Positions 34,043-43,437 are shown, counted from the first letter of the stretch. The stretch is 47,922 nt of DNA from Chthoniobacterales bacterium (GCA_025934755.1 JAICWQ010000004.1:1-47922); one strand, 5' to 3'. Numbers and translations: made by a program. Notes: generated by a model not told the origin, from the sequence alone.

Positions 34043-34337
34043 AACTTGGCTATGCGTTTAGGGTTTCTGCAGAAGTTCGTCAATAAAAAAAATAATTGTT
34101 TTTTATAGGCTGTTTATAGGCTGTTTCAGGACCGGCTCCGAAGCTGATTTAGGTTGTTCCGTGCGTTTTAACACGAAACCGTCACCCAGCGTCAAGCACC
34201 GAATTTAGCCCTGGTTTTACCCAAGGCCGCAGGTTCTAACAAAACGGCCGGGTGCGGTCAACCCCCTAATCACGCCCTAAAAGGGGTTTTTCCCGGGGCG
34301 GCAAACCGGGATGGTCCCCTGCCTGAATCTGGGAACG
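34043..34337. promoter_or_regulatory. Upstream region of the outer-membrane gene / downstream of rng
   Basis: 295 bp without a gene. On the minus strand an AT-rich tract precedes a possible promoter (TTGACG, 17 bp, TAAACG) about 12 bp before the ATG. Further up is an exact 11-bp tandem repeat TTATAGGCTGT on the + strand (34103-34113, 34114-34124), which could be a regulator or UP-element site. The part near rng is GC-rich (CCCGG/CCGGG, AAAAGGGG runs) but lacks a T-tract on the rng strand. Confidence 0.45.
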
Positions 34338-35909
34338 CTACGATTTCAGCTCAGCACCGGTGTTTGCGTCGGTCACAATAAACTTTTCGTGATGATAGGC
34401 CGGGTCTCCACGAAACATGAGTTTACCGGCGTACCGCCGCTCGAGCTCGATCAACAATTCCTCATCTTCTTCCTTCAACCGTTTGAGCACGTCCGGATTC
34501 AAGATGACGCGAAAATCATGCACACTGTCCTGATATTTTCGCATGACCGTGTTCAATGTCCGATGCAACTCAACGCTGGTGGTCATCGATGTTTTGACCA
34601 CGCCGCGCCCACCACAGTACGGACAATTTTCGTAGATCGTGTCGCTCAAACTTTCCTGGGCCCGTTGCCGGGTCATCTCCATCAGGCCGAGTTGTGAAAT
34701 TGGCACCACGTGGGTCTTCGCCTTGTCCCGCCGGAGCCGTTCTTTCATCAAATTGAAGACGGCCTGTTGGTCCTTGCGGCTCTTCATGTCGATGAAATCG
34801 GCAATGATCAGGCCGCCGATATTTCGCAAACGCAATTGGCGCGCGATCTCGTCGGCCGCTTCCAGGTTAGTTTGCAAAATTGTCTTCTCGACATCCCGGC
34901 CGCCCTTGTTTCTGCCGGTATTCACGTCCACTGCCACCAGCGCCTCCGTCTCGTCGATCACGATGTAGCCGCCGCACCGCAACCAGACTTGTCGATGAAA
35001 CGCGTCATCAATTTGTTTTTGGATGCCGAGCGCCTCGAAGATGGGTTCGGCCCCATCATAATGTTTCAGGCGGCTGTGTGATCGACGCGAAATCTTGTCG
35101 ACCAGCTGTCCCATTCGCTCAAGCGCTTCCCGGTCATCGACCAGGACTTCGTCGATTTCTTCGGTCAAAAAATCGCGCACCGTTCGTTCAACCAGATCCG
35201 GTTCTTCGAACACTCGACAAGGGGCGGGCTTTTCCCGAATCCACCGCTCGACTTCCGCCCATTGGTCGAGAAGAAAACGCAAATCCCGCACGAAATAACG
35301 CGCGCGCTGACCTTCGCCCACCGTCCGGATAATGACCCCCAGGCCTTCAGGAATATCAAGCTCGCGCAGGATTTTCCGTAGCCGGTTGCGCTCCTTCGGA
35401 TCTTCGATTTTCCGGGAAATGCCGCTGCGGTCGCTGAATGGCATCAACACGAGATAGCGCCCGGCGAAACTTAAATTGGTGGTTACCCGGGGACCTTTGG
35501 TCCCAATCGGCCCTTTCGTTACTTGAACGATGACCTCTGAGCCGACGGGGTAGATATTAGGAATATCTTTCGCGGTGATTCGCTTGCGCTGCTTCTTCGA
35601 CGGCCGGTCCACCTCTTCGATCCCGCTGTCGAGGGCCGCGGGCAAGGCGTCCCAAAAATGAAGGAACGCATTTTTGTCCAGGCCGATGTCGACGAACATC
35701 GCCTTGAGGCCCATCTCGATGTTTTTGACCCGGCCTTTGTAAACGCTGCCGACGATATGGCGCGAGCCGCTGCGCTCGACGCTATATTCTTCCAGTCGAC
35801 CGTTCTCGAGCAAGGCCACTCGCCGCTCGAGTTTTTCTGCGCTGACGACCAGTTTGTTCCCGGTCTTGCGTGAACCGATACCCAAAATTTTCTTCACTCT
35901 GTCCAACAT
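34338..35909 (-). CDS. rng: Ribonuclease E/G family endoribonuclease
   Basis: 523 residues, RNase G size. The S1 domain sits inside the N-terminal part (SVYKGRVKNIEMGLKAMFVDIG), interrupted by a basic insert (RPSKKQRKR). The DNase I-like catalytic aspartates are D328 (VAVDVNTG) and D371 (IIADFIDM), at the same 43-residue spacing as in E. coli RNase E. The Zn-link is C429/C432 (CPYCGGRG). No long C-terminal scaffold. Processes rRNA and mRNA 5' ends. It closes the mre operon, as cafA does in E. coli, 80 bp after mrdA. Confidence 0.95.
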   Translation of the reverse strand: MLDRVKKILGIGSRKTGNKLVVSAEKLERRVALLENGRLEEYSVERSGSRHIVGSVYKGRVKNIEMGLKAMFVDIGLDKNAFLHFWDALPAALDSGIEEVDRPSKKQRKRITAKDIPNIYPVGSEVIVQVTKGPIGTKGPRVTTNLSFAGRYLVLMPFSDRSGISRKIEDPKERNRLRKILRELDIPEGLGVIIRTVGEGQRARYFVRDLRFLLDQWAEVERWIREKPAPCRVFEEPDLVERTVRDFLTEEIDEVLVDDREALERMGQLVDKISRRSHSRLKHYDGAEPIFEALGIQKQIDDAFHRQVWLRCGGYIVIDETEALVAVDVNTGRNKGGRDVEKTILQTNLEAADEIARQLRLRNIGGLIIADFIDMKSRKDQQAVFNLMKERLRRDKAKTHVVPISQLGLMEMTRQRAQESLSDTIYENCPYCGGRGVVKTSMTTSVELHRTLNTVMRKYQDSVHDFRVILNPDVLKRLKEEDEELLIELERRYAGKLMFRGDPAYHHEKFIVTDANTGAELKS

Positions 35910-35989
35910 AAATCTCCAAAGGTTGCGCGATCGCGAGCGGAAGCATGATCAAGGAACTGTGCGTTGCTCGTTGGATCGACATTGATTTG

Positions 35990-38233
35990 TTAAAAACGAC
36001 GGCGTGGAACGGGCGTCGGCTGGGGAGCCGGCCGTTTGCCTCCCCCAAAGAGCCGTTCAAAAAAGTTCATCGGACGCGGGGTGGGCGCGGCCGTGGCACG
36101 GACAACGCGTGGACGTTTGGAAACCTGTCCCTGCGCATCGGCCTCCTGCTCGACATCGGGAGAAGCATTATCACTCGCCATTTGCACATCCGTGCTTGAC
36201 GAGCCCGCGTCTTCTTCGTCCTCGCCCCCGCCGACATTCGAGCCTTTGAATTCTACCGATTTAACCAGCTGAAACGGATTTTCATGATGCGCGGGAGCCT
36301 CCCAGGCGACTTGCATGTCGAAGTTGCCTTCGTCCATTGCCACGGTGCGTTCCAAAATCCGGGTGGCGATCGGCCCAGCGACCTCGCCGCCATGTCCGGA
36401 AGCGCCCTGGACCATAACAATGACGACATATTTCGGACTATCGAACGGCGCGTAACAAGCAAACCAGGCGACATTTTCCTCATGGCCACGCTCGGTGGCC
36501 TGGGCGGTTCCGGTTTTGCCTGCAACCACAACGTTCTTGAGCCGCGCCCGTCCACCGGTGCCGCCATCTTCGTTTACGACCTTCCACAAACCTTTTCGTA
36601 CTATATCAATCTGGTCCGGGGTCACTTCACGCCGAAGATCAGACCGCACTCGGGGCGCGAAACTTACTGGCTTTCCTTGTTCATTAAGCACCGGTGTGCC
36701 GTCCTGATTAAGTACCTTGTCGACCAACCGCGGGTAGTAACAGGTGCCGCCGTTGGCCGCCGCGGCATAGGCCATCGCCAGTTGCAGTGGCGAAACCAGC
36801 GTATAACCCTGACCGATTGAAACGTTGGCTGTTTGTGCGGACGACCAGCGCTCCTGCGGATGATGAATCTGCATCCATTCCGGCCCCGGCATGTTTCCAG
36901 TCTGCTCGCCACTCAGTTGCAGGCCCGATTCTTCCCCGATCCCGAGTAATTTCCCGATCGTGTCGATCGACTGGATTCCGGCAGCGTTGCCGTACTGATA
37001 AAAGAACGAATCGCACGAGACCTTGAGCGCGTCCGCCAGCCCGATCGTCCCATGGGTATAATGTTTCGACGCTACCCAGCACTGAAAGAAATGGTCGCCG
37101 TAGCTTACCCCGCCCCCGCAGTTGTATTTGTTGTTCGTTAGGCCTTTGCGCAAGCCGGCGAATGACGTAATCAATTTGAAGGTCGACCCCGGCGGAAGCC
37201 CACTGATCGCGCGATTCACCAGCGGGTCGGCCGGGTCCTTTCGCAATGCCTGCCAATCCTTCGCTTTAATGCTCGGGATAAAACTGTTCGGGTCGAACGA
37301 CGGGACCGACGCCATGGCGAGAATATTGCCATTGTTGGGATCGACCACTACCGCCCCGGCCCGGCTCACCGCTCGCAGGGCTTCGTCGGTAATGGCCTGG
37401 ATCCGTGAATCGATCGTCAAAAAAACATTGGCGCCCTGTTTCGGCGGATCTTCCTTCAACACGCTGTCGATTGCTCCTTTTGCGTTGCGCCGGAGATAAC
37501 GAACACCCGGTTTGCCGCGCAAATATTCGTCCATCGATTTCTCGATGTTAGATTTCCCTTCAACGTCACCCTGATAAAAAGTGAATTTGCGCGCTTCCTC
37601 CTGGTTTGTGTCGTCCGGCGCGCCGACGTAGCCTAAAATGTGCGACGCAAGCGCGCCGTAAACGTAAGCGCGCACCGGTTTGATCGCGATGTCGACGCCA
37701 GGAAGTCCAACATCGTGCTCGGAGAATTTGGCCATCGTCGGAAAATCAATGTCCTTGATATAGGAGTAAGGCACTTCGGTATCGTTTCGATAATGCCGCT
37801 CGAGTTGTTTGGAATTGTAATCGCGCGCCAGATCGAGGTCTTCCAGACGCGGAATGATCCCGTCATTGACAATTTTGATGATGTCCGGCTCCTTCACGTC
37901 TTTCGGCATGCCGCTGATAATGGCCCGGTGTTCGGCCAGCGGAGGCGAACCGAAGCGTTCGCGATATCCCTTCACCATCTCCGGCAGATAAAAATCGACT
38001 TCGTAGCTGGCGCGGTTTTGGACCAAGGTCAGCCCGTTGCGATCCTTAATTTCGCCGCGGACAGATGGAATTCGGACTGTCGCCTGGGAGCTGCCGCGAA
38101 TCTGCGCCGTCCACTCTGCTCCGTGGGCCACCTGAATCCACCAGAGCCGCAGGCCGAGGGCGCCCATCCCGAGCAACATCAACAGACCGACAAATTGGAT
38201 CCGCAATCGCGGAGTTAATCGACGGCGATTCAT
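35990..38233 (-). CDS. mrdA: Penicillin-binding protein 2, cell-elongation transpeptidase
   Basis: 747 residues. N-terminal membrane anchor (12-33), then the PBP dimerisation domain (RGEIKDRNGLTLVQNRASYEV). The transpeptidase domain has S350-T-F-K353, S406-C-D408 and K573-T-G575. It cross-links peptidoglycan on the periplasmic side within the elongasome. The C-terminal 90 residues are an acidic, then Pro/Arg-rich tail (EDEEDAGSSSTD..., PAPQPTPVPRRRF) not found in E. coli PBP2. Start overlaps the mreD stop by 4 bp (ATGA). Confidence 0.96.
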   Translation of the reverse strand: MNRRRLTPRLRIQFVGLLMLLGMGALGLRLWWIQVAHGAEWTAQIRGSSQATVRIPSVRGEIKDRNGLTLVQNRASYEVDFYLPEMVKGYRERFGSPPLAEHRAIISGMPKDVKEPDIIKIVNDGIIPRLEDLDLARDYNSKQLERHYRNDTEVPYSYIKDIDFPTMAKFSEHDVGLPGVDIAIKPVRAYVYGALASHILGYVGAPDDTNQEEARKFTFYQGDVEGKSNIEKSMDEYLRGKPGVRYLRRNAKGAIDSVLKEDPPKQGANVFLTIDSRIQAITDEALRAVSRAGAVVVDPNNGNILAMASVPSFDPNSFIPSIKAKDWQALRKDPADPLVNRAISGLPPGSTFKLITSFAGLRKGLTNNKYNCGGGVSYGDHFFQCWVASKHYTHGTIGLADALKVSCDSFFYQYGNAAGIQSIDTIGKLLGIGEESGLQLSGEQTGNMPGPEWMQIHHPQERWSSAQTANVSIGQGYTLVSPLQLAMAYAAAANGGTCYYPRLVDKVLNQDGTPVLNEQGKPVSFAPRVRSDLRREVTPDQIDIVRKGLWKVVNEDGGTGGRARLKNVVVAGKTGTAQATERGHEENVAWFACYAPFDSPKYVVIVMVQGASGHGGEVAGPIATRILERTVAMDEGNFDMQVAWEAPAHHENPFQLVKSVEFKGSNVGGGEDEEDAGSSSTDVQMASDNASPDVEQEADAQGQVSKRPRVVRATAAPTPRPMNFFERLFGGGKRPAPQPTPVPRRRF

Positions 38234-38769
38234 TCAAAAGTCCTTTCCGGCAAATAGGGATAACGCGTCACCCGCGCGACCCAGTTCAAAATCCAAAAAA
38301 TCACCGGCGCCATCAGCATGGCCATGAGTCCCGGCCCGCCAATTTGCCACCACACTTCCCGCGTGAACAGGAACGTGCCGCGCCGAAAGGTAATCATCAG
38401 ATATTGCGCCAAAATAAGGGCGGAGGTGCAGAGGCCGGTCAGCACACAATGAACTTCCCAGCGGCCGCGAATAAACAGAGGCCTTAGGCCATGCATAATT
38501 CCCGCGAGCACAGCGTAAATGAGTATCGACGAACCGACGGATATTTCAACTTTGGTGCCGATGACCTGCACGGTCAGGGCATCGAGCAAAACGCCCGCGA
38601 ACAGGGCCAAGCCCAGCATCAACGGAAACGGCAGCGCCATCGCTCCGTAAAATACAATTACCGGCGCAATGTAAATGTGCGCGTGATACATCCAATCCAG
38701 CGGCGGAATAAAAAATTCCGCAATCTGCGCGATCACAAGCAGCACCAGAAGTATCAAAAAGAAAATCAC
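38230..38769 (-). CDS. mreD: Rod shape-determining protein MreD
   Basis: 179 residues, five or six membrane helices, with LPFPLMLGLALFAGVLLDAL and a GTKVEISVGSSILIYAVLAG core like MreD proteins. Assigned from topology plus its place between mreC and mrdA. Couples the cytoplasmic MreB filament to periplasmic wall enzymes. Overlaps mreC by 4 bp and mrdA by 4 bp, indicating tight translational coupling. Confidence 0.88.
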   Translation of the reverse strand: MIFFLILLVLLVIAQIAEFFIPPLDWMYHAHIYIAPVIVFYGAMALPFPLMLGLALFAGVLLDALTVQVIGTKVEISVGSSILIYAVLAGIMHGLRPLFIRGRWEVHCVLTGLCTSALILAQYLMITFRRGTFLFTREVWWQIGGPGLMAMLMAPVIFWILNWVARVTRYPYLPERTFE

Positions 38770-39569
38770 TTTCGTCCCGTGACCACAAACACATCTTCCA
38801 ACTGGGATAGATCGACCGCCGGCGCCAGTTTCGCCTGACCATCCAGTTCGCGGACTTTAAAGCTTTTCACCGTTCCCAGGAGCAGTCCCGAAGGAAAAAC
38901 CCCGCCCACTCCGGAAGTATAGGCTTTTTGCCCCGGTTGCAGGTTGGCCTGTTTGGTCAAAAAATTCAGATCGAGCAACGGAGCCAGACCGCCTGAAATC
39001 CGTTCGCCTGACACAATCCCCTGTTCCCGGGTGCCTTCGACCGAAGCGGCGACTTTACAATTTTCATCCGTGACCAGGAGCACCACCGCAATGGTATTGC
39101 TGACCGTCGTCGTTTTTCCGACCAGGCCTTCGTCGGTCACGACCGGCATGTCGGTTTCAATGTGATCTTCCTTGCCGCGATTGATTGTGACGGTATGCCA
39201 CCAGGTTGAGGCGTCTCGCGTGACAATTTCCGCCGGGATCAACTTGAAGACCGAGCGCTCCCGATAATTCAGGGCGTGGCGCAACCGGTTCACTTCGTGT
39301 TCGACGTCGCGGAGAGCGGAGTTGGTTGCGCGTAACTGACGATTGTCGAGCCGGAGCGCGGCATTCTCCTTCTCTAGTTCATCCAGCGATTTCAATCCCG
39401 TGCGCACGGAGGTTATTTGCTTCTGGACGCTGGAGCCGGTGGTGAAGAACGGGGCTAGAAGCTGATAAACGTTAGACTGAAATTTCCGTGTCGTCTCCGC
39501 GCCGAAACTCAGGAAGTAACCGAGAACGGCGCCGAAAATCAGCAACGCGATGATGCTGGTTCTGCTCAT
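38766..39569 (-). CDS. mreC: Rod shape-determining protein MreC
   Basis: 267 residues from the ATG at 39569 (MSRTSIIALLIFGAVLGYFLSFG). Membrane anchor 5-25, a coiled coil at about 55-95 (LDELEKENAALRLDNRQLRATNSALRDVEHEVNRL), then the beta-barrel pair (AEIVTRDASTWWHTVTINRG; DMPVVTDEGLVGKTTTVSNTIAVVLLVTDENC). Periplasmic scaffold for PBP2. The ATG directly follows four heptad repeats; an earlier in-frame ATG would encode repeat-derived residues and is unlikely. Confidence 0.95.
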   Translation of the reverse strand: MSRTSIIALLIFGAVLGYFLSFGAETTRKFQSNVYQLLAPFFTTGSSVQKQITSVRTGLKSLDELEKENAALRLDNRQLRATNSALRDVEHEVNRLRHALNYRERSVFKLIPAEIVTRDASTWWHTVTINRGKEDHIETDMPVVTDEGLVGKTTTVSNTIAVVLLVTDENCKVAASVEGTREQGIVSGERISGGLAPLLDLNFLTKQANLQPGQKAYTSGVGGVFPSGLLLGTVKSFKVRELDGQAKLAPAVDLSQLEDVFVVTGRK

Positions 39570-39717
39570 TGCCAATTGCCAATTGCCAATTGCCAATTTG
39601 AAGAATCACCGATTGCCCATCGATCAATCATCCGTCGTGCCGTGACCGGACCAGAGCGACTCGACGCCGGCGCGTGCTCAATCACGTCCAATTGGAAATT
39701 GGAAATTGGAAATTGGA
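39570..39717. repeat. Paired heptanucleotide-repeat arms between mreB and mreC
   Basis: The left arm is TGCCAAT x4 exactly (39570-39597). The right arm is AATTGGA x4 exactly (39690-39717). They share the complementary core CCAATT/AATTGG and are separated by 92 bp of non-coding sequence. The left arm abuts the mreC start codon; the right arm ends 5 bp before the mreB stop codon at 39723. Same plan as 481-564 and 7579-7660. Confidence 0.92.
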
Positions 39718-39722
39718 AGTGC

Positions 39723-40760
39723 TCAGCGCCACTGGCGATCTGCCGCAGCCACTTGACGCAAAAATTTAAGTTCATTCAGACATTTGCCCGTGCCTTCGGC
39801 CACCGCGCTCAACGGGTCTTCCGCAACGTGGACAGGCAAACCAGTTTCCTCGCTCAAAAGCTTGTCGAACCCGCGCAACAACGCGCCGCCCCCTGCCAAA
39901 ACCAGACCGCGATCCACCAAGTCGGCTGAAAGCTCGGGCGGACAACGTTCCAAAGTGATCCGGACTGAATCCACAATCGTCGAGATCGGCTCCAGCAATG
40001 CTTCCCGCACTTCCTGCGACGTAATCATCAAAGTCTTGGGCAATCCCGCCACCAGATCGCGGCCCTTTACTTCCACGCTGGTTTCTTTTTCGCTCGGATA
40101 AGCCGAGCCAATTTTGATTTTGATTTCCTCGGCCGTGCGCTCACCCACCATCAAGTTATAGGCGCGTTTCATGTACTGGACGATTGCCTCATCGAGCTCG
40201 TCGCCTGCCACCCGCACGCTTCGGCTAAAAACAATTCCCGAAAGCGAAATCAACGCGACTTCGGTTGTGCCCCCGCCAATGTCGATAATCATGTTGCCGG
40301 CTGGATCCTGGACCGGCAACCCGACTCCAATCGCCGCCGCCATCGGTTCTTCGATCAAATAAACTTCACGGGCGCCGGCGTGGGTCGCTGATTCGCGCAC
40401 CGCTCGCTTTTCGACTTCGGTAATTCCGGACGGAACCGCGATCACGACACGCGGCCGCGCTTTCACCCGGCGGTTGTGCACTTTCGTGATGAAGTGACGC
40501 AACATTGCCTCGGTCACTTCGAAGTCGGCGATGACGCCATCCTTCAACGGTCGAACCGCGACAATGTTCGAAGGAGTTCGCCCGAGCATGCGCTTCGCTT
40601 CGTCGCCGACCGCCAGCACTTTGTTGGTGCCCGCTTGTACGGCTACGACCGACGGTTCGCGCAGGACAATGCCCTGATCTTTGACGTAAACGAGAGTGTT
40701 CGCGGTACCGAGATCAATACCGATATCGTTCGAGAGAAAACCGAAAAGTCCGTTGAACAT
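39723..40760 (-). CDS. mreB: Rod shape-determining protein MreB (actin homologue)
   Basis: 345 residues. Actin ATPase motifs: [17 protein letters not shown] (phosphate 1), [17 protein letters not shown] (phosphate 2), [16 protein letters not shown] (adenosine). [14 protein letters not shown] and [11 protein letters not shown] are typical of MreB. Forms membrane filaments that direct lateral wall growth. First gene of mreB-mreC-mreD-mrdA-rng, with 153 bp holding the heptad arrays before mreC. Divergent from rpe. Confidence 0.98.
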   Translation of the reverse strand: MFNGLFGFLSNDIGIDLGTANTLVYVKDQGIVLREPSVVAVQAGTNKVLAVGDEAKRMLGRTPSNIVAVRPLKDGVIADFEVTEAMLRHFITKVHNRRVKARPRVVIAVPSGITEVEKRAVRESATHAGAREVYLIEEPMAAAIGVGLPVQDPAGNMIIDIGGGTTEVALISLSGIVFSRSVRVAGDELDEAIVQYMKRAYNLMVGERTAEEIKIKIGSAYPSEKETSVEVKGRDLVAGLPKTLMITSQEVREALLEPISTIVDSVRITLERCPPELSADLVDRGLVLAGGGALLRGFDKLLSEETGLPVHVAEDPLSAVAEGTGKCLNELKFLRQVAAADRQWR

Positions 40761-40898
40761 GAATTTGTTGTTTCAACGCGCTCGGAAACGCAAATCTTCG
40801 CTGCAAACGGTGCGCCTCAGAGCGCGATTCTAATCGGCTGAAACGCGGTAACATGAAACAGCGGCTCGCGTCGTCAAGCTCTTAATATATATAGAGCC

Positions 40899-41588
40899 AT
40901 GTCCAAGGTCCTCGTCGCGCCCTCGATCCTGGCCGCCGACTTTTCCCGCCTGGCCGAGGAAATCCACAAGGTTGACCACGCGGGAGCCGACTGGATCCAC
41001 TGCGACATCATGGACGGCCATTTCGTCGACAACATTTCGTTCGGCCCGGCCATTGTTGGGTTTGTGCGCAAACAGACCAAACTCCCCCTGGACGTGCATC
41101 TGATGATCGAACACGCCGATCATTACGTGCCGCGATTCGTCGACGCCGGGGCCAATTCCATCACCGTTCACGTTGAACCGGAAGCGAAACACGACGTTGA
41201 AAAAACGCTGCGACAGATTCGAGATGCGAAATGCCGCGTTGGATTAACGTTGAACCCCGAAACTGATTTCAAACTGATCGAACCGTTTCTGGACGAGATC
41301 GACATGCTTTTGGTCATGACCGTCCATCCCGGGTTCGGTGGCCAGTCGTTTCGGCCGGACCAGATGGAAAAAGTAAAGCGCGCAGCCGAATGGAACCAAT
41401 CGGGCGCGCGCGAGCCGTCGCGAGCCGGGGGCCCGGCGAAGAAGATCGATATTCAGGTCGATGGCGGGATTAACCCGGAAACCGCCCGCATCGCGATTGA
41501 AAACGGCGCGAACGTTCTCGTCGCCGGCACTTCGATTTTCAAGACCGACGATTACGCGAAAGCGATTCGCGATTTGCGCGGGCCTTAG
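40899..41588 (+). CDS. rpe: Ribulose-phosphate 3-epimerase
   Basis: 229 residues, TIM barrel. Motifs: APSILAADFSRL, DWIHCDIMDGHFVDNISFGP, LDVHLMI, MTVHPGFGGQSF, IQVDGGINPETA and NVLVAGTSIF, with metal-site H34, D36 and H67 and catalytic aspartate in VDGG. Interconverts ribulose-5-P and xylulose-5-P in the pentose phosphate pathway. A segment (QSGAREPSRAGGP, about 166-178) is longer than usual and is encoded by GC-rich sequence with two CGAGCCG repeats and a GCCGGG/CCCGGC hairpin. The 15 bp before the ATG are AT-rich (TTAATATATATAG). Confidence 0.96.
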   Translation: MSKVLVAPSILAADFSRLAEEIHKVDHAGADWIHCDIMDGHFVDNISFGPAIVGFVRKQTKLPLDVHLMIEHADHYVPRFVDAGANSITVHVEPEAKHDVEKTLRQIRDAKCRVGLTLNPETDFKLIEPFLDEIDMLLVMTVHPGFGGQSFRPDQMEKVKRAAEWNQSGAREPSRAGGPAKKIDIQVDGGINPETARIAIENGANVLVAGTSIFKTDDYAKAIRDLRGP

Positions 41589-41677
41589 CTTTGGACTGCG
41601 GGCGTCCTCGCACCGCTTTCACGTTCGACTCATAACCCGCGAAATGAAAGCGACGCTGGGACGCGTCGCACTCCAAA
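41589..41677. repeat. Palindromic mini-element between rpe and the secretion ATPase
   Basis: Terminal inverted repeat TTTGGACTGCG (41590-41600) / CGCACTCCAAA (41667-41677) with one mismatch. Nested CGCTTTCA/TGAAAGCG (41614-41621/41645-41652) and GCGACGC/GCGTCGC (41650-41656/41663-41669). It fills the gap between two convergent genes and may serve as their shared transcript end. Confidence 0.85.
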
Positions 41678-41700
41678 CGCCCGATGCAGCGGCGGCTTGA

Positions 41701-43437
41701 TTACCGCGTGACCGGTTCGCTCTCTTCGGCCGTTTCGGCCATCACCTCGTCGGTTTGGGTGACGCGGACGACTTCTTCAATCGTGGTTTTGCCCTGGGCG
41801 ACGCGACGCCAGCCGTCCTGCCGCAAAGTCATCATGCCTTCGGAGGTCGCGCATTGCTTCAATTCGCTGCCATCCCGTTTCTTCATGATCATTTTCCGGA
41901 GCGGCTCGGTCACCACGCAGATTTCGTAAATTGCCGTGCGCCCCTGATAGCCAGTCTGCCGGCAGTCTTCGCAGCCTTTGCCGCGTTTGAATTTCGTGCC
42001 GAGTTCCTTCACCGGGAACCCAATTTCGGCCAGATAATCGCTCGGATATTCGACCTCCTGCCCACATTCCGGACAGATCGTGCGAACCAAACGCTGGGCG
42101 ATGAACGATTTCACAACCGAGGCCAGCAAAAACGGCTCAACATCCATGTCGAGCAAGCGGGTGATGCCGCCGACAGCGTCGTTTGTGTGCAACGTGCTGA
42201 ACACGAGGTGACCCGTCATCGCTGCGCGGATCGCAATGTCCGCAGTTTCGACGTCGCGAATTTCTCCGACCATCACGACGTTGGGGTCCTGTCGCAAAAT
42301 GTGGCGCAACCCGCGGGCGAAGGTGAAGTTGATTTCCGGTTTCACGTCCATCTGCAAAACGCCCGCCAGTTTGTACTCCACCGGTTCCTCGATCGTAATA
42401 ATCCGGCGTTGGACTGAATTAATCGTGCTCAAAAAGCAATAGAGCGAGGTCGACTTGCCGCATCCGGTTGGACCCGTGAGCAAGATGATTCCGTTCGGCT
42501 GCGCCAACAGATGCCGGATGGTTTTCTCCTGCTTTTTGCCCAGGTCGAGCCGTTCAAACCCGAAGTGCTGACCGCCACGGCTGAGCAAACGCAAGCTGAT
42601 CGACTCGCCGTTCACGGTTGGAATCGTCGAAACACGCACGTCGATCTCCTGATTGTTGGACTGCAAATTCATGCGGCCATCCTGCGGCAGCCGGCGCTCG
42701 GCAATGTCCATTTGGGACATCACTTTCAAGCGCGAGATGATGGCGGAGTGGAGCACCCGCAGTTGGGGCGGCACCGCCACTTCGTGCAAAATGCCGTCGA
42801 TCCGGTAGCGAATTCGAATGTCGTTCTCCAGCGGTTCGACGTGAATGTCGGTCGCGCGCTCCACGATCGCTTCGCGAATGATCTGGTTTACGAATTTCAC
42901 GACTGACGCTTCCGGATCGTCCGAGCTGATATCGGTGGCGGTTTCGCCTTCCTGCAAAACTTCGAAGTCGCGTTTGCTCTTAAGAATCTCGTCGAAGGTC
43001 TCGGCGCCGACGCCGTAGAGGGTTTTCATGGCGCGAAGCAACTGGGCGCGCGGCACCAGCACCCACTCCGCCGGTTTTTTCAGGAGCTGCCCGGCGAGCT
43101 GCCTGCCTAACGAGTTGAACAGATCGTAAGTCGCCAGCACCACCGAATTCTCTTTCGTCTCGATTGGAAGAATATGATGTTGAAAGACGAAACGACTCGG
43201 CAGGATCGACAAGGTTTCGCGGTCGATCTTTTTTGGATCGATCGAAATCACCGGGACCCGGAAGAAATTTCCGATCACGCTGAGAAACTTTTGCTCGTCC
43301 ACCTTGCCGGAATCCAAAACCTGTGCCGTCCACGAACCGCCGTTCATGTTTTGGGCGAGCTGCGCAGCTTCGTCGCGCGAAGAGACACCGCTGGCCAGAA
43401 GAAGATCGATGACGGACTGGCTGGCCGTTTGATTCAT
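41701..43437 (-). CDS. GspE/PilB-family assembly ATPase
   Basis: 578 residues. N-terminal MshE-type domain (about 1-150), then the ATPase core: DIHVEP, Walker A GPTGCGKST (322-330), the Asp box ITIEEPVEY, Walker B DPNVVMVGEIRD, and the His box TGHLVFSTLHTNDA. A tetracysteine zinc site (CPEC...CEDC) in the C-terminal part is typical of T2SS GspE and T4P PilB. Powers pilus or pseudopilus assembly at the inner membrane. The nearby secretin and peptidoglycan-binding gene support a T2SS/T4P-like machine; GspF/PilC and pilins are outside the window. Confidence 0.94.
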   Translation of the reverse strand: MNQTASQSVIDLLLASGVSSRDEAAQLAQNMNGGSWTAQVLDSGKVDEQKFLSVIGNFFRVPVISIDPKKIDRETLSILPSRFVFQHHILPIETKENSVVLATYDLFNSLGRQLAGQLLKKPAEWVLVPRAQLLRAMKTLYGVGAETFDEILKSKRDFEVLQEGETATDISSDDPEASVVKFVNQIIREAIVERATDIHVEPLENDIRIRYRIDGILHEVAVPPQLRVLHSAIISRLKVMSQMDIAERRLPQDGRMNLQSNNQEIDVRVSTIPTVNGESISLRLLSRGGQHFGFERLDLGKKQEKTIRHLLAQPNGIILLTGPTGCGKSTSLYCFLSTINSVQRRIITIEEPVEYKLAGVLQMDVKPEINFTFARGLRHILRQDPNVVMVGEIRDVETADIAIRAAMTGHLVFSTLHTNDAVGGITRLLDMDVEPFLLASVVKSFIAQRLVRTICPECGQEVEYPSDYLAEIGFPVKELGTKFKRGKGCEDCRQTGYQGRTAIYEICVVTEPLRKMIMKKRDGSELKQCATSEGMMTLRQDGWRRVAQGKTTIEEVVRVTQTDEVMAETAEESEPVTR

